Origin: an uncultured Prevotellaceae bacterium
GTDB taxonomy: Bacteria > Bacteroidota > Bacteroidia > Bacteroidales > Bacteroidaceae
Reading direction: 5' to 3'
DNA length: 43,108 bases
NCBI GenBank assembly: GCA_900318885.1
Contig: ONMN01000014.1
Location: 1 to 43,108, forward strand
Below the pieces are notes generated by a model. The model worked only from the letters and a program-made list of their open reading frames with translations. It was not told the origin of the DNA and ran no database searches. The stretch's first letter is position 1, and the number at the start of each line of letters is the position of its first letter. Shown one piece after another: positions 16,386-24,497 of this stretch. The position numbers were made by a program, and so were the translations under genes.

Positions 16386-17672
16386 ATGAGAAAAATCTTG
16401 CTGAGCTTGGTCCTGACAGTCATGGTCTTGGGCCTCGAGGCACAGAATATACGCGACGAAATTCGCGATAACATTCGTTGCTCAGCCGGCAACTATTTGG
16501 CTTACCCAGGGCCTACGCAGTTGAAACTGACGCCTGCTCCTGAGGGTAAGCATCCTTTCTATATCAGTCACTACGGACGTCATGGTTCACGCTATCTCAT
16601 TGGAGTCAACGATTACGAGGCTCCCTACGAAACGATGGCTGAGGCCGACAGTCTGGGTAAACTGACTCCATTAGGTAAGGACGTGCTGCAAAGGCTGGAC
16701 ATCATCCGCAAGGATGCTCGTGACCATTATGGCGAACTGACACGTCTGGGTGCTCTGCAACACCAGCAGATTATGCGACGTATGGTGGATCGGTTCCCTG
16801 AGGTTTTTGCTGACGGATCAGGCGTTGATGCACGCAGCACAACATCGCTCCGTGTAATCCTGTCAATGGAGAATGCCTTGATGCAGCTTTCCCGCATGTG
16901 CCCCAAGGTGGTTATCCATCATAACGCCACACAGCGCGACATGTACTACCTGTGCCAGTCTGATCCTCGTTTGGAGGCTATGAGAAATGATTCGGCCACA
17001 CAGGCACTCCTCAATGGCTTTAACCAGCGTTACGACACCAGCAGCCGACTGATGCAGTCGCTGTTCAACGATACGGCCTATGTTCGTCAGCACATTGATG
17101 CTGCTAAATTCGACCATTATCTCTTCGAACTTGCCAGCAGCCTGCAAAGCACCAGTCTCACCCTGCAGATGACGCTTTACGACCTTTTTACCGACGACGA
17201 GTTGTATAACCATTGGAAGAAGAGCAATGCTTGGTGGTATGTCAATTGTGGCTTCTGCCCGACGAGTGGTGGCGAGCAGCCCTATAGTCAGCGGAACCTG
17301 TTGCGGAAAATCATCAACGACGCCGACAGTTGCATCCTCCTGCCACAGCCTGGCGCCCATTTGCGCTATGGTCACGATACGATGCTGTTGCCATTGGTGT
17401 GCCTGTTGGAAATTGATAATTACGAATTAGCCACCAACGACCTTGAATCGCTCGACCGCAAAGGCTGGGTCAACTACAAGGTCATTCCGATGGCGGGCAA
17501 CCTCCAGATTATCTTCTATCGCAGCAGTCCTGACGATACAGACGTGCTGATCAAGGTACTGCTCAACGAAAAAGAGGTCCACTTGCCGCTGAAGAGCTTC
17601 GACGGGCCCTACTACCGCTGGAACGATTTCCGCAAGTACTATCTGAACAAACTTGACGCGTATGAGAAATAA
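16386..17672 (+). CDS. Histidine phosphatase superfamily (branch 2) protein, HD type
   Basis: A 428-residue secreted protein from the ATG at 16386 (MRKILLSLVLTVMVLGLEAQ signal peptide); upstream in-frame starts fall in the promoter. The branch 2 phosphohistidine motif is present as SHYGRHGSRY (Arg65, His66). The distal catalytic pair is GHDT (His330, Asp331), the form found in acid phosphatases and HD-type phytases. A likely activity is hydrolysis of phosphate monoesters such as phytate or sugar phosphates in the periplasm; the substrate is not determined. It overlaps the next gene, a close paralogue, by 11 bp, indicating translational coupling. Confidence 0.87.
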   Translation: MRKILLSLVLTVMVLGLEAQNIRDEIRDNIRCSAGNYLAYPGPTQLKLTPAPEGKHPFYISHYGRHGSRYLIGVNDYEAPYETMAEADSLGKLTPLGKDVLQRLDIIRKDARDHYGELTRLGALQHQQIMRRMVDRFPEVFADGSGVDARSTTSLRVILSMENALMQLSRMCPKVVIHHNATQRDMYYLCQSDPRLEAMRNDSATQALLNGFNQRYDTSSRLMQSLFNDTAYVRQHIDAAKFDHYLFELASSLQSTSLTLQMTLYDLFTDDELYNHWKKSNAWWYVNCGFCPTSGGEQPYSQRNLLRKIINDADSCILLPQPGAHLRYGHDTMLLPLVCLLEIDNYELATNDLESLDRKGWVNYKVIPMAGNLQIIFYRSSPDDTDVLIKVLLNEKEVHLPLKSFDGPYYRWNDFRKYYLNKLDAYEK

Positions 17673-19047
17673 AATAGTACTCCTGGCAGTGGTCTGCAGT
17701 ATATTTTCGACCACTCTGGCACAGTCAGAGGGAAAGGCGTTGTCAGCTTTCGAAAAGATTCGCCAGAACCGTAATTTCTCGGCCAGCAACTACTGCATCT
17801 ATCCTGACAGCACACTGCCTGCGCTGACTCCTGCGCCACAAGGTAAGAAACCTTTCTATATCAGTCATTACGGACGTCACGGTTCGCGCTATCTCAGCAA
17901 TCGCAAGGGCTACGACATCCCTTATCGGATGCTCTGCAAAACAGACAGTTTGGGGCTGCTTACCCCGATAGGCAGGGACGTACTGCGCGAACTACGCCAT
18001 ATCATTAATGACTCCGAGGGACGCTGGGGTGACCTTACAGGACTGGGTAAGCGCCAGCACCGCCAGATAGCCTGTCGCATGGTGGAACGTTTCCCTGAGG
18101 TGTTCACCGGCGACGCGTTTGTCGACGCCCGCAGCACCACCGTCCCCCGTTGTGTGCTCTCGATGGGTGCCGCCGTCCAGCAACTGGTGGCTCTCAACCC
18201 AGATTTGGACGTCACCATGCGGGCCTCGAAACAGGATATGTGGTATATGAATCATCAGGACACCCTGTTGCGTAAGCGGATGGAAACTCCTGAAACCCAG
18301 AAGGTTTTCAATGCTTTCTGTGAGCCGCTCATTAGCAACTATCGTCTGATGCAGATGCTCTTCACCGATGTGGACGCTGCACGGAAAGTCCTTGACGACT
18401 TTGTTGTCAAGCTCCAACCGAGAAATGGGGAGCAATGGTTGAACTACTATTTGATATTGTCGGGTCTCATCCAGCAGAATACCCATATGAGCGAGCGTTC
18501 ACAGCTTATCGACCTCTTTACTTACGAGGATATCCACTGCTTCTGGCAGTGCGAGAATGCGTGGTGGTACATCATGTATGGTCCCTCGCTCCTCAACGGA
18601 GGTGACCAACCCTATAGCCAGCGTTACCTGTTGCGCCAAATGATTCACGAGGCTGACAGCTGTCTGCGCCTGAAACGCCCAGGAGCCTCATTGCGCTTTG
18701 GCCACGAGACGATTATGCTGCCACTGACTTGTCTATTGGGTATCAACGGTTTCGATTTCCAGACCAACGACCTCGCGGCTCTCGAACCCAACGGCTGGTG
18801 GGCGTGTCTTGTGTTCCCCATGGCCTCCAACATCCAGTTTGTATTCTATCGCGAAAACCCAGAAGACAAGGATATCGTTTTCAAGGTGCTACTCAACGAA
18901 CAAGAGGCTACGCTGCCCATTCCGACAGACATAGCCCCCTATTATCGTTGGAGCGACTTCCGCGAATACTATCTCAAGAAGCTTGATGACTATGAAACGC
19001 TAAGGCGTACATCCTCATCTGCTTCACCATTGCCAGCAGACCGTTAG
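17662..19047 (+). CDS. Histidine phosphatase superfamily (branch 2) protein, HE type
   Basis: A 461-residue paralogue of the preceding gene, starting at ATG 17662 inside that gene's last codons. It has signal peptide MRNKIVLLAVVCSIFSTTLA, motif SHYGRHGSRY (Arg72, His73), and GHETIMLPL (His348, Glu349) where the first copy has GHDT. An acidic-residue change at this site separates HD phytases/phosphatases from MINPP-like HAE enzymes, so the two copies may differ in substrate or positional specificity. Its C-terminus extends 16 residues beyond the paralogue's end point (after KKLDDYE) and overlaps the 3' end of convergent sufE by 74 bp, suggesting loss of the original stop codon. Confidence 0.87.
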   Translation: MRNKIVLLAVVCSIFSTTLAQSEGKALSAFEKIRQNRNFSASNYCIYPDSTLPALTPAPQGKKPFYISHYGRHGSRYLSNRKGYDIPYRMLCKTDSLGLLTPIGRDVLRELRHIINDSEGRWGDLTGLGKRQHRQIACRMVERFPEVFTGDAFVDARSTTVPRCVLSMGAAVQQLVALNPDLDVTMRASKQDMWYMNHQDTLLRKRMETPETQKVFNAFCEPLISNYRLMQMLFTDVDAARKVLDDFVVKLQPRNGEQWLNYYLILSGLIQQNTHMSERSQLIDLFTYEDIHCFWQCENAWWYIMYGPSLLNGGDQPYSQRYLLRQMIHEADSCLRLKRPGASLRFGHETIMLPLTCLLGINGFDFQTNDLAALEPNGWWACLVFPMASNIQFVFYRENPEDKDIVFKVLLNEQEATLPIPTDIAPYYRWSDFREYYLKKLDDYETLRRTSSSASPLPADR

Positions 19048-19402
19048 AGCGCGTAGGCGACAGGTGCTCCTTCAACCCGATTTCGTCAATGAAGTAAAGT
19101 TCAGCGTCCAGTATCTCCTGTGGCGTATGACCGCTCAGCACGCGAATCAACAACGACACGATACCCTTTACTATCAGCGCATCACTCTCGGCCTTGAATC
19201 TAATGACGCCGTCCTCATAGTCTGCCACTAGCCACACGCGGCTCTGACAACCGTCTATCAGGTTGCTCTCCGTCTTATACTTCTCCTCCAGCGGCTCCTG
19301 CTCGTTACCCAGGTCTATCAGCAGCTGGTACTTATCCATCCAGTCGTCAAAACCACCGAATTCCTCAATGATTTCGTCTTGTATTTCATTAATTGTTGCC
19401 AT
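18974..19402 (-). CDS. sufE: SufE family Fe-S assembly sulfur acceptor
   Basis: A 142-residue cytosolic protein that takes sulfane sulfur from the cysteine desulfurase SufS and passes it to the Fe-S scaffold. The sulfur-accepting Cys52 sits in the conserved IDGCQSRVW, and the C-terminal LKEHLSPTRSNGL block is typical of the family. Length is normal. The start at 19402 lies only about 6 nt after the predicted transcript start, so the mRNA would be nearly leaderless. SufS and other suf genes are not in the window. The 3' end overlaps the convergent phosphatase gene by 74 bp. Confidence 0.92.
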   Translation of the reverse strand: MATINEIQDEIIEEFGGFDDWMDKYQLLIDLGNEQEPLEEKYKTESNLIDGCQSRVWLVADYEDGVIRFKAESDALIVKGIVSLLIRVLSGHTPQEILDAELYFIDEIGLKEHLSPTRSNGLLAMVKQMRMYALAFHSHQAS

Positions 19403-19410
19403 ATCGCCTG

Positions 19411-19418
19411 CAAAGTTA
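19411..19418 (-). promoter_or_regulatory. -7 element for sufE
   Basis: Minus-strand TAACTTTG followed by CAGGCGAT and the ATG. It predicts a leader of about 6 nt. Confidence 0.65.
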
Positions 19419-19522
19419 GTGCAAAATTTCGATTAAGCGAAGGGAATGAGAATAAATTTTCATTCCTGAGCGAGAGAAAGTTGATTAAACCGAGCGAAAA
19501 ACCAAAAGAATTTTGAGCTTTT

Positions 19523-20884
19523 TCAAGGTTTATGGCCTTTCACAAAGCCTTTTGTCCTCCACTTCCCTGAGCGCCAGCGACGCACAAGGATGACACCACG
19601 GACATTCTCGTCGAGGGCGAAGCCTACCCACATGCCCACAAGGCCAAAGCCCAGCGGGATGCCAATGACGTAGCTCAGGCCCACGGCAATGGTCCACTGG
19701 AAGATGACGCCCACCACAAAGGGATAGACGGTGTCACCCGTAGCACGCAGGGTGCTACCGGCAAAGATGTTCGACGTGCGCCCAATTTCCAGGAACCAGT
19801 CCACGACCAGCACCCAGATGCCCATGGTGATAATTTCCTCGTTGTCTGTGAACGCGGTGAGGATGCTACGACCCGTCAAGGCAAGGAGGGCCGAGCCTGT
19901 AAGGGTGATAATCATAGACCAGCGGTAGAAATAGTTGCCTAAGATAAAGGCCGCCTGATGGCGCTGTTGGCCTACGAGGTGACCTACAAGGATGTCGCCA
20001 CCCTGCGTGATGCTAAGGCAGAACAGGTAGACGAACATGATCATGTTGTGGCAGTAGGCTCGGGCGGCAAGGGCCTCGTTGCTGATCTGGTTGATGAAAT
20101 AGGTGATGACCACCTGCGACAGGCAGTAGCTGATGTTTTCGCTCATGGCCGGAATGCCGATATACAGCAGGTTGCGTAACTCCTGCCAAGGCATGGGGCG
20201 GAAGTAATGCAACGGGAAGCGTGGTATATGGACGCGGAAGTGGATGATGGCCAGCAATACCATAGCAATAGCACGGCTGGCGGCGGTGGCAATGGCCGCT
20301 CCCTCGACACCCAGTTGCGGACAACCCCAATGGCCGAAGATGAGAGCGTAGTTGCCAATAATGTTCAGCACGTTGACAATACCTGTGACGACCATCGGAT
20401 AGATGACCTTGTCGGCACTGCGCAGCGAGGCTGAAAATGTCAGCGCCAGGGCTTGGAAGAACGACAGGGCACCCGTCAGCCTTAGATACACCAGCCCGTC
20501 GCCCATCAGTTCTGGACGCAGACCCATAAGCAGCAACAAATGCTCGGCATAAAAGAATAGCAAGGCGCTGACAGTCAGACCTACCAGCAGATTGACGACG
20601 AGGGCCATACCCACGACCTGCACCAGTCGCTTTCTTAGTCCCGCCCCGATATACTGCGCACAAAGGATGGCCGCACCCATCGAGAAAAACTGATAGACGA
20701 GGAATACCAGCGAGATAAGCTGATTGTCCAGTCCCACGGCAGCTACGCTATTGTCGCTATAGCGGCTCAGCATCACAGTATCCACGGCACCCAACAGCAT
20801 CACCAGCGCCATCTCGATGAATACCGGGATGGTGAGCACTTTCAGTTGTCGTTTCAGGGTCGCGTTGCTAGTTTCGTTTGCCAT
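19523..20884 (-). CDS. MATE family multidrug/toxin efflux transporter
   Basis: A 453-residue inner-membrane protein with about 12 hydrophobic segments, in the NorM/DinF-like MATE family (Na+ or H+ driven antiport of drugs or metabolites). Family features include TIPVFIEMALVMLLGAVDTVMLSRYSD at the N-terminus (quoted here only as the first helix region) and the internal pseudo-repeat beginning GIPAMSENISYCLSQVVITY. The start is taken as ATG 20884 (MANETSN): the frame continues upstream, but that part reads through the promoter and a 22-bp repeat. The gap to sufE is 120 bp. The substrate is unknown. Confidence 0.9.
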   Translation of the reverse strand: MANETSNATLKRQLKVLTIPVFIEMALVMLLGAVDTVMLSRYSDNSVAAVGLDNQLISLVFLVYQFFSMGAAILCAQYIGAGLRKRLVQVVGMALVVNLLVGLTVSALLFFYAEHLLLLMGLRPELMGDGLVYLRLTGALSFFQALALTFSASLRSADKVIYPMVVTGIVNVLNIIGNYALIFGHWGCPQLGVEGAAIATAASRAIAMVLLAIIHFRVHIPRFPLHYFRPMPWQELRNLLYIGIPAMSENISYCLSQVVITYFINQISNEALAARAYCHNMIMFVYLFCLSITQGGDILVGHLVGQQRHQAAFILGNYFYRWSMIITLTGSALLALTGRSILTAFTDNEEIITMGIWVLVVDWFLEIGRTSNIFAGSTLRATGDTVYPFVVGVIFQWTIAVGLSYVIGIPLGFGLVGMWVGFALDENVRGVILVRRWRSGKWRTKGFVKGHKP

Positions 20885-20892
20885 TTCGCCTG

Positions 20893-20900
20893 CGAAGGTA
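20893..20900 (-). promoter_or_regulatory. -7 element for the MATE gene
   Basis: Minus-strand TACCTTCG then CAGGCGAA and ATG; a one-base variant of TAnnTTTG. The predicted leader is about 6 nt. Confidence 0.6.
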
Positions 20901-20932
20901 CGAAAAAAAGCGCAAACAGCCAAATGTATTTG

Positions 20933-20983
20933 AGCATTAATGGTAGCAATTGTTAGCATTAATGGTAGCAATTGTTGGCATTA
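20933..20983. repeat. 22-bp tandem repeat upstream of the MATE gene
   Basis: Two identical 22-bp units, 20933-20954 and 20955-20976, each starting AGCATTAATGG and ending TAGCAATTGTT, followed by a partial third copy starting GGCATTAAT. The unit contains the palindromes CATTAATG and CAATTG. Confidence 0.92.
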
Positions 20984-20992
20984 ATACCAGAA

Positions 20993-21028
20993 TTCCCTGG
21001 GCAGGGAATATTATTTCTCTGGGCAGGG
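20993..21028. repeat. Two 22-bp-spaced palindromic units
   Basis: TTCCCTGGGCAGGGAA at 20993-21008 is a hairpin with 7-bp arms. A degenerate second copy, TTCTCTGGGCAGGG, starts 22 bp later at 21015. It is directly adjacent to a different 22-bp array. Confidence 0.85.
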
Positions 21029-21063
21029 CGCAAAATTTTCCTGAGAAACTGAAAGCTTTTGAA

Positions 21064-21184
21064 GTTTAGAAGTTTAGATATTTAGATATTTAGGATTTAT
21101 AGTAAAAAAGAAAAAAAAATATAATTTTTATATTTACATATATACGAAAATCTAAACTTCTAAACATCTAAACTTGCTAAACAT
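21064..21184. repeat. 8-bp TTTAG arrays in inverted orientation
   Basis: The left arm has TTTAG at 21065, 21073, 21081 and 21089. The right arm has its complement, CTAAA, at 21152, 21160, 21168 and 21177. A 16-bp stretch (GTTTAGAAGTTTAGAT, 21064-21079) pairs exactly with 21150-21165 across a 70-bp AT-rich loop. It could form a long stem-loop in RNA or DNA. Confidence 0.9.
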
Positions 21185-21206
21185 CACAACTTTCGATAGT
21201 CGCCCC

Positions 21207-21268
21207 AATACTTTCGGAGAAATTGAAAATACTCTTGGAGTATTCAAAATTACTTTCGGAGTATTCTT
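21207..21268. repeat. 21-bp tandem repeat with hairpin units
   Basis: Three units at 21-bp spacing (TACTTTCGG or TACTCTTGG starting at 21209, 21230 and 21251). The middle unit, AATACTCTTGGAGTATT, is a perfect hairpin with 7-bp arms. It ends just before the EamA stop codon at 21275. Confidence 0.88.
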
Positions 21269-21274
21269 TGTTAT

Positions 21275-22153
21275 TCACCCTTTCTTATTGCAGAAATACA
21301 TGCCAGTAAGGATGAGTAGGGTGCCGATGAGGAAATAGACGGTGATGCGTTCGTTGAGGACCATCCAGGCAAAGAGGACGGTGACGACGGGGTTGAAATA
21401 GACGTAGTTGGTGACGGTGACTGCTCCAAGCTTTTTGATGACCCAGTTCCAGATAAAGTAACAGAACGTGGAGGCAACGCAACCCAGGAACAGCAGATTC
21501 CACAGGACGTCGGAGCGCATGAGCAAACTGAGCGAAGGCACTTCAGGCCGGAAAAGGAAGTAGGGAACCATCGAGAGCAGCCCATAGAAGAACACTTTGC
21601 GAGTGATGAACAAAATGTCGTAGCGTTTGATGGCTGGTATCATCAGTAACGAATAGGCTGCCCAGCAGAGGCAGGCGGCAAAGGCCAGCGAGTCGCCCAA
21701 TGGCGAGAGGTGGAGCACGAAATGGCCGTTAAGCACCACAATGACGACACCAATGGCAGCCATTACCGAGCCCACAATCTGAATGCCGTGCAGGCGTTGG
21801 GAACGAAAGAACAGGGCCGCAAACAGGGCCGCAAAGAGCGGACAAAGGCAGACAATCAATGATGTATTTGTTGTGGTTGTATAAATCATGGCGCTGTTCT
21901 CCGTCAGGAAATACAGCGAGCCGCCCGTCACTCCCAGTCCCACCATCAATAGTTCGTCCTTCCACGTGGAGGTGAACAGCCGAAAGTGTGTTTTCGCCAG
22001 CGCATAGACCAAAAGCATCACGTAGGCAATGATGAAGCGCAACACAAATATCTGGGCTGCAGTCAGTCCAGCCATCAGCAGTAGCTTGGTAAACACAAAC
22101 GTTGTGCCCCAGATGGCTACTACCAGGAATGCTATCAGATGATATAATATCAA
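21275..22153 (-). CDS. EamA/DMT family transporter
   Basis: A 292-residue inner-membrane protein with about 10 hydrophobic helices arranged as two EamA repeats, the drug/metabolite transporter superfamily layout. Typical landmarks are AIWGTTFVFTKLLL in the first helix and the second-repeat block GAVTVTNYVYFNPVVTVLFAW followed by LNERIT. The family exports amino acids, nucleotides or other metabolites; the substrate cannot be predicted. Its ATG overlaps the stop of the metalloprotease gene by 4 bp, so it is the distal gene of the secreted-protein operon. No charge or motif abnormality was seen. Confidence 0.9.
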   Translation of the reverse strand: MILYHLIAFLVVAIWGTTFVFTKLLLMAGLTAAQIFVLRFIIAYVMLLVYALAKTHFRLFTSTWKDELLMVGLGVTGGSLYFLTENSAMIYTTTTNTSLIVCLCPLFAALFAALFFRSQRLHGIQIVGSVMAAIGVVIVVLNGHFVLHLSPLGDSLAFAACLCWAAYSLLMIPAIKRYDILFITRKVFFYGLLSMVPYFLFRPEVPSLSLLMRSDVLWNLLFLGCVASTFCYFIWNWVIKKLGAVTVTNYVYFNPVVTVLFAWMVLNERITVYFLIGTLLILTGMYFCNKKG

Positions 22154-23937
22154 TGAATGACTATCTTTTTTCCTTGATGTAAATAGATGCCCTTCTTTAA
22201 CGATTGACCATTGACCTTGCGGCCATCCAGTATATAATAGCTATTGTCGTTCGATGTTCCACGTTTAACTTTCAACGTCGAAATGCCTGAGGCGGGAGCT
22301 TCAACGAAATCGAAAGACACACTGCCGTCTTCGCTTTCGGTGATGTTGTGCAGTTCGACGTCCAAAGGGTCACCGCTATAGAATACGTAGTTGGGTAACT
22401 CCTGCTGAAGGGTCAGTTCGGTCACAGCGCTGTCTCCAGGGAAGGGAGAGCTGGCCATACTGGCCGTCCATTGTGCACGGGTATGTGGTTTGTTGTCTCT
22501 TGCCAGACCTATGTTGATGAACAATCCGCTGGCAGGTACGACGGCAACGGCAGGATGGCCAACCGTATTGTTCGGATGGTCTGTCATATTTATTTCCGAA
22601 TAGGGATAGGCCACGTGGTAAACCAACAGCCCATGACCTTTGGCATATTTGTTGAGCCCTTGTTTCTGGATGTTCTCTAGGACGATATATTCGTTGTCGT
22701 CGCTGCTGTTGACAATCTTGTATGCCGTTCCGCCATCCTCCCAAGGCTTCAGCAGGTTGACCTGCGTAGGAGCGCTGATAGGTTCCATCAGGCTCCAGCC
22801 CATCACTTCCCGTTCCCAGGCATTGTAGGGGGCCGGTGCAAAACCATTACGGTTGTAGAGTCCGTAGTCCATGATGCTCCACGACTCCATGCCCTGATTG
22901 TTGGCGTAGTCGCCAGTGGTCTGATAGAGATCGGGCAGTCCCATGCAGTGCGACATCTCGTGGATAAAGGTACCTGTGCCGTTGATATACTGCGAGTAGT
23001 CGTAGGTTGCGGTCTTGGCAGGATTGAAGAGCTCCGAACAGCAGTTGAAGAACGAAATCCTCATGTCGTTGTCAATCGCTATGTTTGGTCTGGAGGCCTT
23101 GGCCCAGATGGTATTATTTTCTCCACCCTGATTCTGACCATAGCCTGCAAAGATGATGCACACCAGCTCCACGTTGCCGTCTTTATCGTTGTCGTAGAGC
23201 GACCAGTCGGCCACGGAGTCTTTTACAGCCTGATAGGCATTCATGCACAACTGGTAGAATTTGTCGTCGCTGCCAGTAGCACTCGTTCCCCCATAGTAAG
23301 CCATATCCTGAGGCAGCTTGACGGGACCGACCACATCAAACTGGGGTGTGAACAGTCCGTTGCTGCACGTGTTGAAATACTGTCTGACGCTACACAGTTG
23401 CAGGGTGTTGTTGTTGCCAAAATCCACGATTTCATCGCCATTCAGATACTGGTCGAAGGCCAGTTTCGGCTCGTTAACGATGAAGTCAACGTCTTGATAG
23501 GCAGCCAGGATGGTCAGTATCCGAGGCGAGCCCGCATGCGTCAAATACTTGTTACTAATGGAGATGCCCATCGCGCGCCGTTCTGCCTGTGCCCGTTGTT
23601 GCCCCTGTTGGTGAAACAAGACGCGACGCGTAGCCTGTTGATTGACCAGCTGTTGTTCCTTGCTACTACGAAGCTGGGCCTCGTGAGCCAGCACATCAGA
23701 AGCCGTCAGTTCACCTTTGTTATCAATGACAGCCACGAAATATCCCTGACGCGTGGGGACTACCAACGTGCCGTCGGCAGTCTCAGTCCAGTGAAAGAAT
23801 TCGTCGCCAAACTGTTCGACGGTTAGCAACGTGCCATCGGCTTGAGTAACGGTAAAGGGTCCGCGCAGGGCAGGAGCAGCCCACATAGCAGTTGCCGCCA
23901 TGAGGATGAAGAAAAGGCTAAAGAACTGACGTTTCAT
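22150..23937 (-). CDS. Secreted M6-like zinc metalloprotease
   Basis: A 595-residue secreted protease from the ATG at 23937 (MKRQFFSLFFILMAATAMWA signal peptide); an upstream ATG at 23952 adds five residues. The zinc motif is FIHEMSHCMGLPDLY (His326, Glu327, His330, third ligand probably Asp336), with the Met-turn-like block GMESWSIMDYG, as in M6/immune-inhibitor-A-type peptidases. The N-terminal ~120 residues look like a propeptide. The C-terminus (SYYILDGRKVNGQSLKKGIYL) resembles the short sorting or anchoring tails on many Prevotella secreted proteins, so export beyond the periplasm is inferred. It is translationally coupled to EamA and 29 bp from the DUF3237 gene. Confidence 0.9.
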   Translation of the reverse strand: MKRQFFSLFFILMAATAMWAAPALRGPFTVTQADGTLLTVEQFGDEFFHWTETADGTLVVPTRQGYFVAVIDNKGELTASDVLAHEAQLRSSKEQQLVNQQATRRVLFHQQGQQRAQAERRAMGISISNKYLTHAGSPRILTILAAYQDVDFIVNEPKLAFDQYLNGDEIVDFGNNNTLQLCSVRQYFNTCSNGLFTPQFDVVGPVKLPQDMAYYGGTSATGSDDKFYQLCMNAYQAVKDSVADWSLYDNDKDGNVELVCIIFAGYGQNQGGENNTIWAKASRPNIAIDNDMRISFFNCCSELFNPAKTATYDYSQYINGTGTFIHEMSHCMGLPDLYQTTGDYANNQGMESWSIMDYGLYNRNGFAPAPYNAWEREVMGWSLMEPISAPTQVNLLKPWEDGGTAYKIVNSSDDNEYIVLENIQKQGLNKYAKGHGLLVYHVAYPYSEINMTDHPNNTVGHPAVAVVPASGLFINIGLARDNKPHTRAQWTASMASSPFPGDSAVTELTLQQELPNYVFYSGDPLDVELHNITESEDGSVSFDFVEAPASGISTLKVKRGTSNDNSYYILDGRKVNGQSLKKGIYLHQGKKIVIH

Positions 23938-23966
23938 ATGATTGATGTGCAAAAACTATGGGGAAT

Positions 23967-24491
23967 TTACTTTACTCGCCAAACATTGAGTACAATGCCT
24001 TTGAACTCTTGTGACCACTCGGGCGCACAGACAAAGAGAGAGTTGTTCAGCCAACCGTAACGGCTGTCAGCTGGTGCCTCAAACTGGGGTGCAGCCTTGA
24101 AGTAGAACGAGGGCTTGCCTTCAGCATCCTTACCATTACAGATGATGCCGCGATTGCGCACGTGGATGTAGATGCCGTCGTCCGTCTTGATGCTGTAGAT
24201 GGCCTCCAGTTCTGTGCGGTTGTCGGCGTTGGCCAGCTGGTAGTCGGCTCCCCCGTTCAGGATGGTACCCTTCAACAGCGGGCCCTCGAAGGTTCCGCCA
24301 GTAATGGGAATTACCGTGCGACGCCCGTGCTGGGTGTTTTGGATGCTGTACGTCTCGCCCAATGTTACCCTTAATTGCAAGGCGAATTCCAACTGAGGAG
24401 TATCACTATCCTTAGGAGGATACGTTTGTGCCTGTAAATTACAGACGGAGCACACAAACAGTGCCAGAATGGATAAGATAGTCTTTTTCAT
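23967..24491 (-). CDS. Secreted DUF3237 family protein
   Basis: A 174-residue protein with signal peptide MKKTILSILALFVCSVCNLQA. The mature part fits DUF3237: LEFALQLRVTLGE, HGRRTVIPITGGTFEGP, LNGGADYQL and YIHVRNRGI are the family's conserved blocks. The fold is a small beta barrel of unknown function. It sits 6 bp after the C1 peptidase stop and before the metalloprotease, so it is part of the secreted-protein operon. The enzymatic activity, if any, is unknown. Confidence 0.88.
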   Translation of the reverse strand: MKKTILSILALFVCSVCNLQAQTYPPKDSDTPQLEFALQLRVTLGETYSIQNTQHGRRTVIPITGGTFEGPLLKGTILNGGADYQLANADNRTELEAIYSIKTDDGIYIHVRNRGIICNGKDAEGKPSFYFKAAPQFEAPADSRYGWLNNSLFVCAPEWSQEFKGIVLNVWRVK

Positions 24492-24497
24492 ACGGAG

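Larger units (their letters stand above)
20885..21274. other. Gene-free interval composed of four repeat types
   Basis: The 390 bp between EamA and the MATE gene hold the MATE promoter and four unrelated short-repeat arrays one after another. No supported ORF, RNA gene or mobile element is visible. Confidence 0.8.

Noticed and set aside
20885-20971. N-terminal extension of the MATE protein
   Set aside because: It would translate the -7 element and a 22-bp repeat; the ATG at 20884 gives a normal MATE N-terminus.
20933-21268. CRISPR array
   Set aside because: Units are directly adjacent with no variable spacers, differ between arrays, and no cas gene is present.
21811-21834. 12-bp duplication in the EamA gene (FAALFAAL)
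   Set aside because: Small in-frame repeat in a hydrophobic helix; such similarity is common in membrane segments and needs no special explanation.
22948-23826. Plus-strand 292-codon frame
   Set aside because: Antisense to the M6-like protease, which has a signal peptide and complete zinc motif; no promoter or family signature on the plus strand.
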